In this document: piece after piece, positions 1-5,665 of the stretch
Layout of the letters: each line of letters opens with the position of its first letter
Position numbering within the stretch: the first letter of the stretch is position 1
From: Alphaproteobacteria bacterium
GTDB lineage: Bacteria > Pseudomonadota > Alphaproteobacteria > Rhodospirillales > Rhodospirillaceae
Length of the DNA stretch: 7,543 nt
NCBI GenBank assembly: GCA_003250275.1
Contig: QKGW01000529.1
Coordinates: 1 to 7,543 of the forward strand
Direction: 5' to 3'
Notes under the pieces: generated by a model
Databases searched by the model: none
Seen by the model: only the letters and a program-made list of their open reading frames with translations
What the model was told of the DNA's origin: nothing
Translations under genes and position numbers: made by a program

Positions 1-102
1 GAGGGCGAGGCGGCGAAGGCCGAGCAGCTCACCCGCGCCCACGTCGACCGCCAGAGCCAGGCCGCCGACAAGCTCGTCGGCGAGGCCAACCGCGCCGGCT
101 GA
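1..102 (+). CDS. C-terminal end of a protein, possibly a GntR/FCD-type regulator (partial)
   Basis: Only the last 33 codons are in the window, read in frame 1 to a TGA at 100-102. The peptide is rich in Ala, Glu and Arg and looks like one amphipathic helix. The stretch AEQLTRAHVDR resembles the closing helix of FCD ligand-binding domains in GntR-family regulators, which often end with a 'small residue-x-x-L-x-R-x-H' pattern. That is a resemblance only, since no DNA-binding part is visible. The codon use is the same G+C-rich style as the rest of the window, and the reading frame is closed by a clean stop, so I am confident it is coding but unsure of the family. It converges on the minus-strand binding-protein gene across a 117-base gap. 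Confidence 0.5.
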   Translation, partial: EGEAAKAEQLTRAHVDRQSQAADKLVGEANRAG

Positions 103-135
103 CGGCGCTTCCCGCGTGTTTGCAGCCGAAACCGG

Positions 136-168
136 ACGTGGATGCCCGGATCGCCTCCGGTGATGACG
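136..168. repeat. Degenerate copy of an alphaproteobacterial palindromic repeat
   Basis: The segment opens with GTGGATGCCCGG and closes with ATGACG. Those are the two ends of the short intergenic palindrome common in alphaproteobacteria (GTGGATGCCCGGGTC...GGGCATGACG type). The centre is degraded here. It lies between two convergent genes, the usual place for such elements. Family membership is from memory of the consensus. Confidence 0.4.
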
Positions 169-194
169 CGGGGGATGAGCGCTGAATCTTCAAC

Positions 195-219
195 CGTCAT
201 GGCCGGGCTTGTCCCGGCT
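195..219. repeat. Palindromic repeat with 6-bp stem, at the 3' end of the solute-binding gene
   Basis: GCCGGG (202-207) and CCCGGC (213-218) form a perfect 6-bp stem around a 5-base loop, preceded by CGTCATG. This matches the CGTCATGGCCGGGCTTGTCCCGG core of the palindromic elements common in alphaproteobacterial intergenic DNA. It directly abuts the TGA of the minus-strand gene at 220-222, so it forms the 3' end of the operon transcript. No T-run follows on either strand, so it is more likely an RNA 3'-end stabiliser or a weak Rho-assisted end than a classical terminator. Confidence 0.5.
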
Positions 220-1044
220 TCAGTCGATGCCGTAGGTCGAGGGCGGAATCACCTGGCGCGGCAGCTCCTTGGGCTGCTCGGTGGGGATCGCGTCGCCCCA
301 GTAGTCGGGGTTGACGGCGTAGCGCCACGCGCGCGCGTCGCCCTTGCCCGAAACCACCGGGATCAGCGGTCCGGTGCCGACCGGCATTTCGCTGAACTGC
401 TGCGGCGTGCCCGCGGCGGTCATCCGCTCGCCGTATTCCTCGGAACGGATCGAGGCGAAGTCCATCGCGAGGTTGCCGAGGAACTTCGGATAGGCGACCG
501 AAAGCTCGAAGGTCACCTTCTCCGGCCCGTCGCTGCCCACCGAGGCGAGCAGTTCGGGGAAGCCGACCTTGCGGTAGTCCTCGGAGTCGCGCGCGTTGCG
601 GTAGGTGTGGTCGTCCTTCATCAGCCGCGCGAAGGTGAAGATCACGTCGCGCGCCGAGAACGCGTGCTCGGGGCGGTAGGTCGGGGTGGTCTGGAACACC
701 ACGTTCTTGCGCAGATAGAAGGTGTAGCTGCGCCCATCCTCCGAGACCTCCCAGCGCGTCGCCAGCCCGGCGACGATGCGGTCGCTGCGGCGGTCGTATT
801 CCACCAGCCGGTCGAACACGTGGCGGACGGACACGCCGCGCGGATCGGGCGCGGAGGCGAACATCGCCGGCGCGATCCCCTCGGCGGACACCGAGAAGCC
901 CTTCACCGCCTCGGCCACCACCGCCTCGCCCGGCTTCGGCGCGAGCGGCGCGGGGTCCTTCTGGACGAGGGTGGAGGCGTAGGCGATCACCCCGATCGCG
1001 ACGAGCACGACCGCGCCTTTTCCGTAGCCCTTGGTGTTGATCAC
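220..1044 (-). CDS. Half-length family-5 extracellular solute-binding protein (DppA/NikA-like N-terminal part)
   Basis: A 274-residue protein starting at a GTG, with AGGGAG placed 7 bases upstream. Residues 11-27 are hydrophobic, giving a signal peptide (possible cut after AYA, 21-23) or an uncleaved anchor. There is no lipobox Cys. From about 70 to 250 it follows the N-terminal part of SBP family 5 (DppA, SapA, NikA): VFDRLVEYD (76-84), GLATRWEVSEDGRSYTF (93-109), FSARDVIFTF (129-138), NLAMDFASI (191-199), PVGTGP (221-226) and NPDYWG (245-250). Family members are usually 500-550 residues. Here the similarity stops at NPDYWG, an unrelated 24-residue tail follows, and the rest of the clamshell is missing. 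No remnant fits in the 117 bases downstream. It lies 58 bases after cbiO on the same strand, so it is probably the fifth operon gene. It may be an accessory periplasmic subunit of the cobalt/nickel importer or a decayed gene. Confidence 0.8.
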   Translation of the reverse strand: MINTKGYGKGAVVLVAIGVIAYASTLVQKDPAPLAPKPGEAVVAEAVKGFSVSAEGIAPAMFASAPDPRGVSVRHVFDRLVEYDRRSDRIVAGLATRWEVSEDGRSYTFYLRKNVVFQTTPTYRPEHAFSARDVIFTFARLMKDDHTYRNARDSEDYRKVGFPELLASVGSDGPEKVTFELSVAYPKFLGNLAMDFASIRSEEYGERMTAAGTPQQFSEMPVGTGPLIPVVSGKGDARAWRYAVNPDYWGDAIPTEQPKELPRQVIPPSTYGID

Positions 1045-1093
1045 CGCATCTCTCCCTAAACCGCGCGTTCGCGGAGCAGCAAACGCGAGATCG

Positions 1094-1115
1094 CGCCGGG
1101 AATCAAGCCCCGGCG
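1094..1115 (-). promoter_or_regulatory. Stem-loop spanning the cbiO stop codon
   Basis: CGCCGGG (1094-1100) and CCCGGCG (1109-1115) pair perfectly over 7 bp around an 8-base loop that includes the cbiO TGA (1103-1105). No T-run follows. The position between cbiO and the binding-protein gene suggests an mRNA processing or stability element, or partial attenuation. In such G+C-rich DNA a chance stem of this size is possible. Confidence 0.35.
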
Positions 1116-1927
1116 AGACGCGCGAGAAGTTCGTCGCGGGTGCGCGGCAGCGCCGCGCCCGGCGCGTGCGGCAAATGGCGGGCGATGTCGGCGACGAGCG
1201 GCGGGCGCATCCCGAGGCCCTTGAGCAGGTCGTCGTCGAGGAGGATCTCCTCGGCGGTGCCCTGGCGCAGCACCCGGCCTTCCTGGAACAGCGCGACGTC
1301 GTCGGCCCAGCTCCAGGCGAAATCGATGTTGTGGGTCGAGAACACCATCGTCGTGCCCGCGCCGGCGAGGCCGTTCAACGCGTGCATTAGGTGGCGCTCG
1401 CCCGAGGGGTCGAGCCCGGCGGTGGGTTCGTCGAGGATCAGCACCTCGGGGCGCATCGCCATGATTCCGGCGATCGCGACGCGCTTCTTCTGACCGAAGG
1501 AGAGCATGTGGGTGGGGCGGTCGACGACGTGGCCGATGCGCAGCGCTTCGACCGCCGCGTCGACGCGGGCGCGCGCCTCGTCCTCGCCGACGCCCTGGTT
1601 GAGCGGGCCGAAGGAGATGTCCTGGCGCACACTCGCCGAGAACAGCTGGTCGTCGGGCTCCTGCAGCACTAGGCCGACGGCGCCGCGCCAGTCGCGCAGC
1701 GCCGCGCGCGAGTAGCCGCCGGGCGCGCCGTTGACGCGCACCTCGCCCGCCTTGGGGCGCAGCGTGCCGTTGAGGTGGAGCAGCAGGGTGGTCTTGCCCG
1801 CGCCGTTGGGGCCGAGGATGGCGAGGCGGCGGCCGCGCCCGACCGCGAGGTCGAGGTCGGCGAGCGCCGGAATCCCGCCCGGATAGTCGAAGCTGATGCC
1901 GCGGGCTTCAAGCACGATGTCAGACAT
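1103..1927 (-). CDS. cbiO: Cobalt/nickel ECF transporter ATP-binding protein CbiO
   Basis: A 274-residue cytoplasmic ABC ATPase that powers metal uptake with CbiQ and CbiMN. Visible in order: Walker A GPNGAGKTT (39-47), Q-loop LVLQEPDDQLF around Gln89, signature LSFGQKKR (142-149), Walker B VLILDEP (162-168) and the switch His199 in STHN. The 'EPDDQLF' after the Q-loop and an LS[FY]GQ signature are typical of CbiO/EcfA ATPases rather than of general ABC proteins. The start ATG at 1925-1927 overlaps the cbiQ stop by 8 bases, which implies translational coupling. The same frame stays open upstream to 2212, but that stretch is low-complexity and lies opposite cbiQ, and MSDIVLEARG is the normal family N-terminus. 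Only one ATPase gene is present, so the complex should use a CbiO homodimer. Confidence 0.95.
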   Translation of the reverse strand: MSDIVLEARGISFDYPGGIPALADLDLAVGRGRRLAILGPNGAGKTTLLLHLNGTLRPKAGEVRVNGAPGGYSRAALRDWRGAVGLVLQEPDDQLFSASVRQDISFGPLNQGVGEDEARARVDAAVEALRIGHVVDRPTHMLSFGQKKRVAIAGIMAMRPEVLILDEPTAGLDPSGERHLMHALNGLAGAGTTMVFSTHNIDFAWSWADDVALFQEGRVLRQGTAEEILLDDDLLKGLGMRPPLVADIARHLPHAPGAALPRTRDELLARLAGA

Positions 1928-2702
1928 TGAGAAAACGCTCCGCGGCGAAACCGAACACGAGAAGGGCCGAAAGCCCGGCGGCGATTGCGGCGAGCCGCGC
2001 CTTCGAGGCGGCGGCGCCGTCCTCGGGCAGGACCGCGAGGTTGCCCTCGAAGCCGCGCGCGGCGAGGCCGGTCTCCATGCGCCGCGCCTTGTCCATCGCG
2101 CGCTGGAAGAACGCCGCGGCGAGCATCCCCGAGGAACGCAGCGAGCGCTTCCAGCCGACGTAGCCGAGCCGCGCAGTCTGCGCGTTGTAGCCGCTCGCGA
2201 CGGTTTCGGCAAAGACGAAAACCAGGCGGTAGGTGAGCAGCATGATCTCGACGAGGAAGGCGGGCAGGCCGATCGCGCGCAGGCTCGGCACGATCGCGTG
2301 CACCGGCGTGGTGAGCGCGAGCAGGGTGAGGCACGAGGCCGCGCCCGCGGCGCGCGCGACGAGCGCGGTCGCCACCGGCAGCTGGTCGGGCCGCCAGGCG
2401 AAGCTCAGGCCGTCGGCGAAGTCGAGCGAGACCAACAGCATCGGCGCGCTCGCGAGCAGGAACCCGACCGGGAAGCCGAGCACCGCGAGGTAGACCCGCG
2501 CGGGCAGGCGCGCGGCGAACAGTGCGAGCGCGGTGTTGAGAAGGAGGACGGCGGGGCCGGTGGTGAGCGCCGGTCCGGCGAGACAGACCGCGAGGCCGCC
2601 GAGGGTGATCGCGAGCTTCTCCGCGGTCGGGCGCTTGGACCAGCGGTTGGTGTGGGCGATGCGGTCGATCAGATGCATGAACGAAACTACCGGCAAATGC
2701 AT
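1920..2702 (-). CDS. cbiQ: Cobalt/nickel ECF transporter transmembrane (T) component CbiQ
   Basis: An integral membrane protein of up to 260 residues that couples ATP hydrolysis by CbiO to the substrate unit CbiMN. It shows several hydrophobic segments (about 31-62, 68-94, 110-132, 147-168 and 236-254). Near the C-terminal cytoplasmic part are the two Arg-containing coupling motifs of T components: ARLG (177-180) and ARGF (215-218, in METGLAARGF). The start is uncertain. The ATG at 2702 has GGAG touching it with no spacing. A TTG two codons on (2696) sits 6 bases from GGAG. The ATG at 2678 gives MHLIDRIAHTNRW, the best match to family N-termini, but has only GGTAG upstream. The single good Shine-Dalgarno sequence lies in the 3' arm of a strong hairpin (2703-2728), so translation is probably controlled. 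The 3' end overlaps cbiO by 8 bases. Confidence 0.93.
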   Translation of the reverse strand: MHLPVVSFMHLIDRIAHTNRWSKRPTAEKLAITLGGLAVCLAGPALTTGPAVLLLNTALALFAARLPARVYLAVLGFPVGFLLASAPMLLVSLDFADGLSFAWRPDQLPVATALVARAAGAASCLTLLALTTPVHAIVPSLRAIGLPAFLVEIMLLTYRLVFVFAETVASGYNAQTARLGYVGWKRSLRSSGMLAAAFFQRAMDKARRMETGLAARGFEGNLAVLPEDGAAASKARLAAIAAGLSALLVFGFAAERFLNV

Positions 2703-2728
2703 CTCCGCCCCGGCGGGCCGGGGCGGAG
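2703..2728 (-). promoter_or_regulatory. Perfect 11-bp hairpin between cbiN and cbiQ that sequesters the cbiQ ribosome-binding site
   Basis: CTCCGCCCCGG (2703-2713) and CCGGGGCGGAG (2718-2728) are perfect inverted repeats around a 4-base loop. In the minus-strand mRNA the 3' arm ends in GGCGGAG and directly precedes the AUG at 2702, so the Shine-Dalgarno bases of cbiQ are fully paired. The hairpin begins 11 bases after the cbiN stop. There is no U-run, so a simple terminator is unlikely. Translational occlusion, or a barrier to RNA decay that sets the CbiMN to CbiQO ratio, fits better. Confidence 0.7.
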
Positions 2729-2739
2729 GAAGTCGGGGA

Positions 2740-3027
2740 TCAGTCCTTGCGCCGGGCCTGGCCGCGGCGGTAGCCGATGTAATAACACAAAACGCCGCTG
2801 CCGAGAGCCGCCTGCAACGCGAACAGCAGGCTTTCGATCTCGCCGCTCGGCGGTTCCCAGATCGACGAGAACCAGGGCTCGTAGCCCGGCGCGACCTCGG
2901 AGATCACGCCTTCCGCCTGGTCGTCGGAGCCGCCGAACTCGCCCGCGATCGGCAGCGCGAGGGGCAGGATTACCAGCGCCGCGACCAGCGCCATGAGAAC
3001 CTTGTTGTTCTTGAGGATGCCGGTCAT
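2740..3027 (-). CDS. cbiN: Cobalt ECF transporter accessory protein CbiN
   Basis: A 95-residue membrane protein with two transmembrane segments (about 9-29 and 65-85) joined by a conserved periplasmic loop. The loop carries the family hallmarks EFGGSDDQAE (30-39), YEPWF (49-53) and WEPPSGEIESLLFALQAALG (57-76). These are nearly identical to known CbiN proteins. CbiN is needed for metal loading of CbiM in cobalt-type CbiMNQO systems. A separate cbiN, not fused to cbiM, is the cobalt-type arrangement and weakly favours cobalt over nickel. The start ATG at 3025-3027 overlaps the cbiM stop as ATGA, so the two are translationally coupled. The C-terminus is basic (RRGQARRKD), consistent with a cytoplasmic tail. 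Confidence 0.95.
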   Translation of the reverse strand: MTGILKNNKVLMALVAALVILPLALPIAGEFGGSDDQAEGVISEVAPGYEPWFSSIWEPPSGEIESLLFALQAALGSGVLCYYIGYRRGQARRKD

Positions 3028-3698
3028 GCGCGGGCCCCCCGGTCGAGAATGTTGAGGGAGCGGAGTTCGCTCTCGCTGTAGCGGGTGAGGATGTTCATCA
3101 CGATCACGGTGAGCAGGCCTTCGGCGATCGCGAGCGGCACCTGGGTCATCGCGAAGATGCCCAAGAACTTCGCCGCCGAGCCGAGCACGCCGCCGGCCGG
3201 GTCGGGGAAGGCGAGGGCGAGCTGCACCGAGGTGGTGCAGTAGGTCGCCATGTCGCCGAACGCGGCGGCGAGGAACACCGCGAGCTGCAGGCTGCCGCCC
3301 GAGGACCGCACCGCGCGGTAGAGGAAGTAGGAGACGAACGGGCCGACGATGCCCATCGAGAAGACGTTGGCGCCGAGCGTGGTGATGCCGCCGTGGGCGA
3401 GCAGGAGCGCTTGGAAGAGAAGAACGATGGTGCCCATCACCGGCATCACCCACGGGCCGAACAGCACCGCGCCGAGGCCGGTGCCGGTCGGATGCGAGCA
3501 GCTTCCGGTGACCGAGGGCAGCTTGAGGGCGGAGAGAACGAACGCGAACGCACCGCTCGAGGCGAGCAGGAGCTTGGTGCTCGGGTTCTCGTCGACGACC
3601 TTTTTCACCCGCCAGGCGCTGTAGGCGACGATCGGCGCGGACGCGACGGTCCACCCGATGGCATGCGCGGCAGGCAGGAAGCCTTCCATGATATGCAT
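3024..3698 (-). CDS. cbiM: Cobalt ECF transporter substrate-capture protein CbiM
   Basis: A 224-residue polytopic membrane protein, the S component that binds the metal ion. It begins MHIMEGFLP. In CbiM/NikM structures the metal is held by the N-terminal amine, His2 and a second His near 67-71. Here His2 and His69 (in GSCSHPTGTGLGA) are both kept. Further family motifs are ALKLPSVTGS (57-66), GANVFSMGIVGPF (109-121) and AAAFGDMATY (144-153). No cleavable signal peptide precedes the MHI start, which is normal where the free N-terminus is a ligand. The ATG at 3696-3698 has GGAG 8 bases upstream (3707-3710). It is the first gene of the operon and overlaps cbiN by 4 bases. Cobalt rather than nickel is inferred from the cbiN partner; the sequence alone cannot fix it. 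Confidence 0.95.
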   Translation of the reverse strand: MHIMEGFLPAAHAIGWTVASAPIVAYSAWRVKKVVDENPSTKLLLASSGAFAFVLSALKLPSVTGSCSHPTGTGLGAVLFGPWVMPVMGTIVLLFQALLLAHGGITTLGANVFSMGIVGPFVSYFLYRAVRSSGGSLQLAVFLAAAFGDMATYCTTSVQLALAFPDPAGGVLGSAAKFLGIFAMTQVPLAIAEGLLTVIVMNILTRYSESELRSLNILDRGARA

Positions 3699-3708
3699 GT
3701 GTTGATCT

Positions 3709-3764
3709 CCAGTGCGCGAGCCGCGACTGGCGCGACCCCCCAGAGCCCGCTCCCCCGAGCAGGC
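3709..3764 (-). promoter_or_regulatory. Structured 5' leader of the cbi operon: two stem-loops, the second touching the cbiM ribosome-binding site
   Basis: Reading the minus strand, stem-loop 1 (3745-3764) pairs GCCTGCTC with GAGCGGGC: 8 bp with one G-U, around a GGGG loop. Stem-loop 2 (3709-3730) pairs CCAGTCGCG with CGCG-ACTGG (one bulged C at 3714) around a 3-base loop. The last two G of stem-loop 2 are also the first two G of the GGAG Shine-Dalgarno sequence (3707-3710). The predicted transcription start falls at about 3764, so the whole leader is little more than these two hairpins. I see no cobalamin-riboswitch core. Confidence 0.5.
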
Positions 3765-3770
3765 GCACCT

Positions 3771-3799
3771 TTCCTAGACGCTGCCGGAAGGGAGGTCAA
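3771..3799 (-). promoter_or_regulatory. Candidate sigma-70-type promoter of the cbi operon
   Basis: On the minus strand TTGACC (3794-3799) is separated by 17 bases from TAGGAA (3771-3776). The -35 box matches 5 of 6 consensus bases and the -10 box 3 of 6. It lies in the only gap between the exporter gene and cbiM, and places the start of transcription beside the first leader hairpin. This is inferred from sequence only. Confidence 0.45.
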
Positions 3800-3807
3800 T
3801 AGTTTTG

Positions 3808-5610
3808 TTATAAGGTATCGTTTCGCGCCATGTCGGCGGCGGCGACGAGCTCGGTCTCGAGGTGCGCGACGCGCTGCTGCGCCGCCCACAGGCGGGCGTA
3901 AACCCCTTGCGCCTCAAGGAGTTCCTCGTGCCGTCCGCGCTCGACGATGCGGCCTTTCTGCATCACCAGGATCTGGTCGGCGTCGACCACGGTGGAAAGG
4001 CGGTGGGCGATCACCAGGGTCGTGCGATTCTTCGCCGCCTGGGCGAGGGTGTCCTGGATGTCGGCCTCGGTGGCGGTGTCGAGCGACGAGGTTGCCTCGT
4101 CGAACACCAGGATCGGCGGGTTCTTCAGCACCGCGCGGGCGATCGCGATGCGCTGGCGCTCGCCGCCCGAAAGCTTGAGGCCGCGCTCGCCGACGAGGGT
4201 GCCGTATTTCTGCGGGCGGTGGATGATGAAGTGGCGGATTCGCGCGACCTTCGCCGCTGCGTCGATCTCGTCCTGGGTCGCGTCGGGGCGGCCGTAGGCG
4301 ATGTTCGCGCCGAGGGTGTCGTTGAACAGCGCGGCGTCCTGCGGCACCAGGCCGATGGCGCGGCGCAGCGACGCCTGCGCGACGTCGCGCACGTCGCAGC
4401 CGTCGATCCGCACCGACCCAGCGGTGGCGTCGTAGAAGCGCAGCAGCAGCCGCGCCACCGTCGACTTCCCCGAGCCCGAGGGGCCGACGATCGCGGTCTT
4501 GGTGCCGGCGGGGACGACAAAATCGACGTCGCGCAGCAGCGGCCGGTCGTCGCGGTAGGCGAAGTCGACGTGCGAGAACGCGATCTCGCCCGGGCCGCGC
4601 GGCAGCTCGGGCGCGCCCGGCGCATCGGCGACCTGTGGCGTCTGGGCGAGCAGGCCGAACAGCGCCTCCATGTCCGCCATTGCCTGGCGCATCTGCTGGT
4701 AGGCGAGGCCCAGCAGGTTCAAGGGCATGTAGAGCTGGAGGAGATAGGTGTTCACCAGCACGAAGTCGCCGACGGTCATCTCGCCCGCGCGGATGCCTTC
4801 CGCGGCGAGGCTCATCAGCGCGATCAGCCCGGCGGAGATGATCGCCGCCTGACCGCCGTTGGTGAGTGCGAGCGAGCCCTTGCTCGCCACCGCCGCGTCC
4901 TCGAGTTCGGCGAGGGCGTCATCGAGGCGGCGGGACTCGAAGCCTTCGTTGGCGAACGCCTTGACCGTCTCGATGTTGACCAGCGCGTCGGTGGAGAGCG
5001 CCGCGACCACGCCGTCGCGGGCGTTCATCGCGCGGCGGAACTTCAGCCGCCACTCGGTGATCGCGAAGGTGAAGGCGACGTACCCGGCGATGGTGGCGAA
5101 CACGATCGCGGCGAAGCGCCAGTCGAACGCCACCCAGAGAATCGCGGTGACGAAGCCGAGTTCGAGCAGCGCCGGACCGGTGCGGAACAGCGCGAGGCGG
5201 AGGATCACGTCGAGGCCGTCGGTGCCGCGCTTGATCGACCGCGCCAGCGCGCCGACGCGGCGGTCGAGGTGGAAGCCGAGCGACAGCGCGCAGAGGCGGT
5301 CGAACACTTCGACGGTGAGCGCCCGCACCGCGCGTTGCAGCACCCGCGCGAACACCGCGTCCTGCGCCTGGGTGAACGCCTGCTGCACCACGCGGGTGAG
5401 GCCGTAGGCGACGATCAGGCCGATCGGGATCGCGGCGAACGCGTTCTCGGGGTTGGCGAGGGCGTCCACCGTCGCCTTGTAGAGCCACGGCACCGCGACG
5501 CTCGCCACCTTCGCCGCCACCAGCAGCACCAGGCAGACCGCGACGCGGACCCGCAGTCCCGGCGCGTGGCGCGGCCACAGATAGGGGAAGAGACGGAGAA
5601 GCGTGTGCAT
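3808..5610 (-). CDS. Atm1/HMT1-type ABC exporter (fused membrane and ATPase domains)
   Basis: A 600-residue half-transporter. The membrane domain covers about 20-310 and the ATPase domain about 340-575. ATPase motifs are Walker A GPSGSGKST (376-384), Q-loop Gln424 in VPQDAALFND, signature LSGGERQ (480-486), Walker B LVFDEA (501-506) and His536 in IAHRLST. The membrane domain has TEWRLKFRR (185-193) and NTYLLQLYMPLN (287-298), hallmarks of the Atm1/ABCB7/HMT1 group. Against the glutathione-site residues I recall for Novosphingobium Atm1 (Tyr195, Arg206, Arg210, Asn269, Gln272), this protein has Tyr177, Arg188, Arg192, Asn251 and Gln254, a constant offset of 18. The inferred role is export of glutathione-linked compounds or metal-thiol conjugates across the inner membrane. 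The ATG has only a weak AGG upstream. It is divergent from the photolyase gene and 109 bases upstream of cbiM. Confidence 0.88.
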   Translation of the reverse strand: MHTLLRLFPYLWPRHAPGLRVRVAVCLVLLVAAKVASVAVPWLYKATVDALANPENAFAAIPIGLIVAYGLTRVVQQAFTQAQDAVFARVLQRAVRALTVEVFDRLCALSLGFHLDRRVGALARSIKRGTDGLDVILRLALFRTGPALLELGFVTAILWVAFDWRFAAIVFATIAGYVAFTFAITEWRLKFRRAMNARDGVVAALSTDALVNIETVKAFANEGFESRRLDDALAELEDAAVASKGSLALTNGGQAAIISAGLIALMSLAAEGIRAGEMTVGDFVLVNTYLLQLYMPLNLLGLAYQQMRQAMADMEALFGLLAQTPQVADAPGAPELPRGPGEIAFSHVDFAYRDDRPLLRDVDFVVPAGTKTAIVGPSGSGKSTVARLLLRFYDATAGSVRIDGCDVRDVAQASLRRAIGLVPQDAALFNDTLGANIAYGRPDATQDEIDAAAKVARIRHFIIHRPQKYGTLVGERGLKLSGGERQRIAIARAVLKNPPILVFDEATSSLDTATEADIQDTLAQAAKNRTTLVIAHRLSTVVDADQILVMQKGRIVERGRHEELLEAQGVYARLWAAQQRVAHLETELVAAADMARNDTL

Positions 5611-5622
5611 CGCGCGAGCCTA

Positions 5623-5642
5623 GCACGCGGCCCGCGGCGTGC
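5623..5642. promoter_or_regulatory. Inverted repeat in the 55-base divergent gap
   Basis: GCACGC (5623-5628) and GCGTGC (5637-5642) are perfect inverted 6-mers separated by 8 bases. They sit midway between the start codons of the exporter (5610) and the photolyase homologue (5666). The gap is too short for two independent promoters with spacers, so one shared operator is possible. The site is G+C-only apart from two bases, so chance cannot be excluded. Confidence 0.3.
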
Positions 5643-5665
5643 CCACATTCCTGCCAGGGGGAATA

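Noticed and set aside
142..1059. A plus-strand open frame opposite the solute-binding gene, and similar long frames opposite cbiO and cbiQ
   Set aside because: Low-complexity Arg/Gly/Ala/His translations without motifs; the minus-strand frames have clear family signatures.
1928..2212. An N-terminal extension of cbiO by 95 codons
   Set aside because: It lies inside cbiQ, has composition typical of a wrong frame, and the ATG at 1927 gives the normal CbiO N-terminus with an 8-base overlap.
3699..3807. A cobalamin riboswitch upstream of cbiM
   Set aside because: The gap is too short and lacks the conserved central GGGAA...GGTG...AATCC core. Only weak look-alikes of the outer boxes (GGTGC, GCACTGG) are present.
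5639..5665. A GTG start for the photolyase homologue, adding nine residues
   Set aside because: It has no ribosome site, falls within the inverted repeat, and the ATG at 5666 has a GGGGG sequence and gives the standard 'TAILWFRDDLR' N-terminus.
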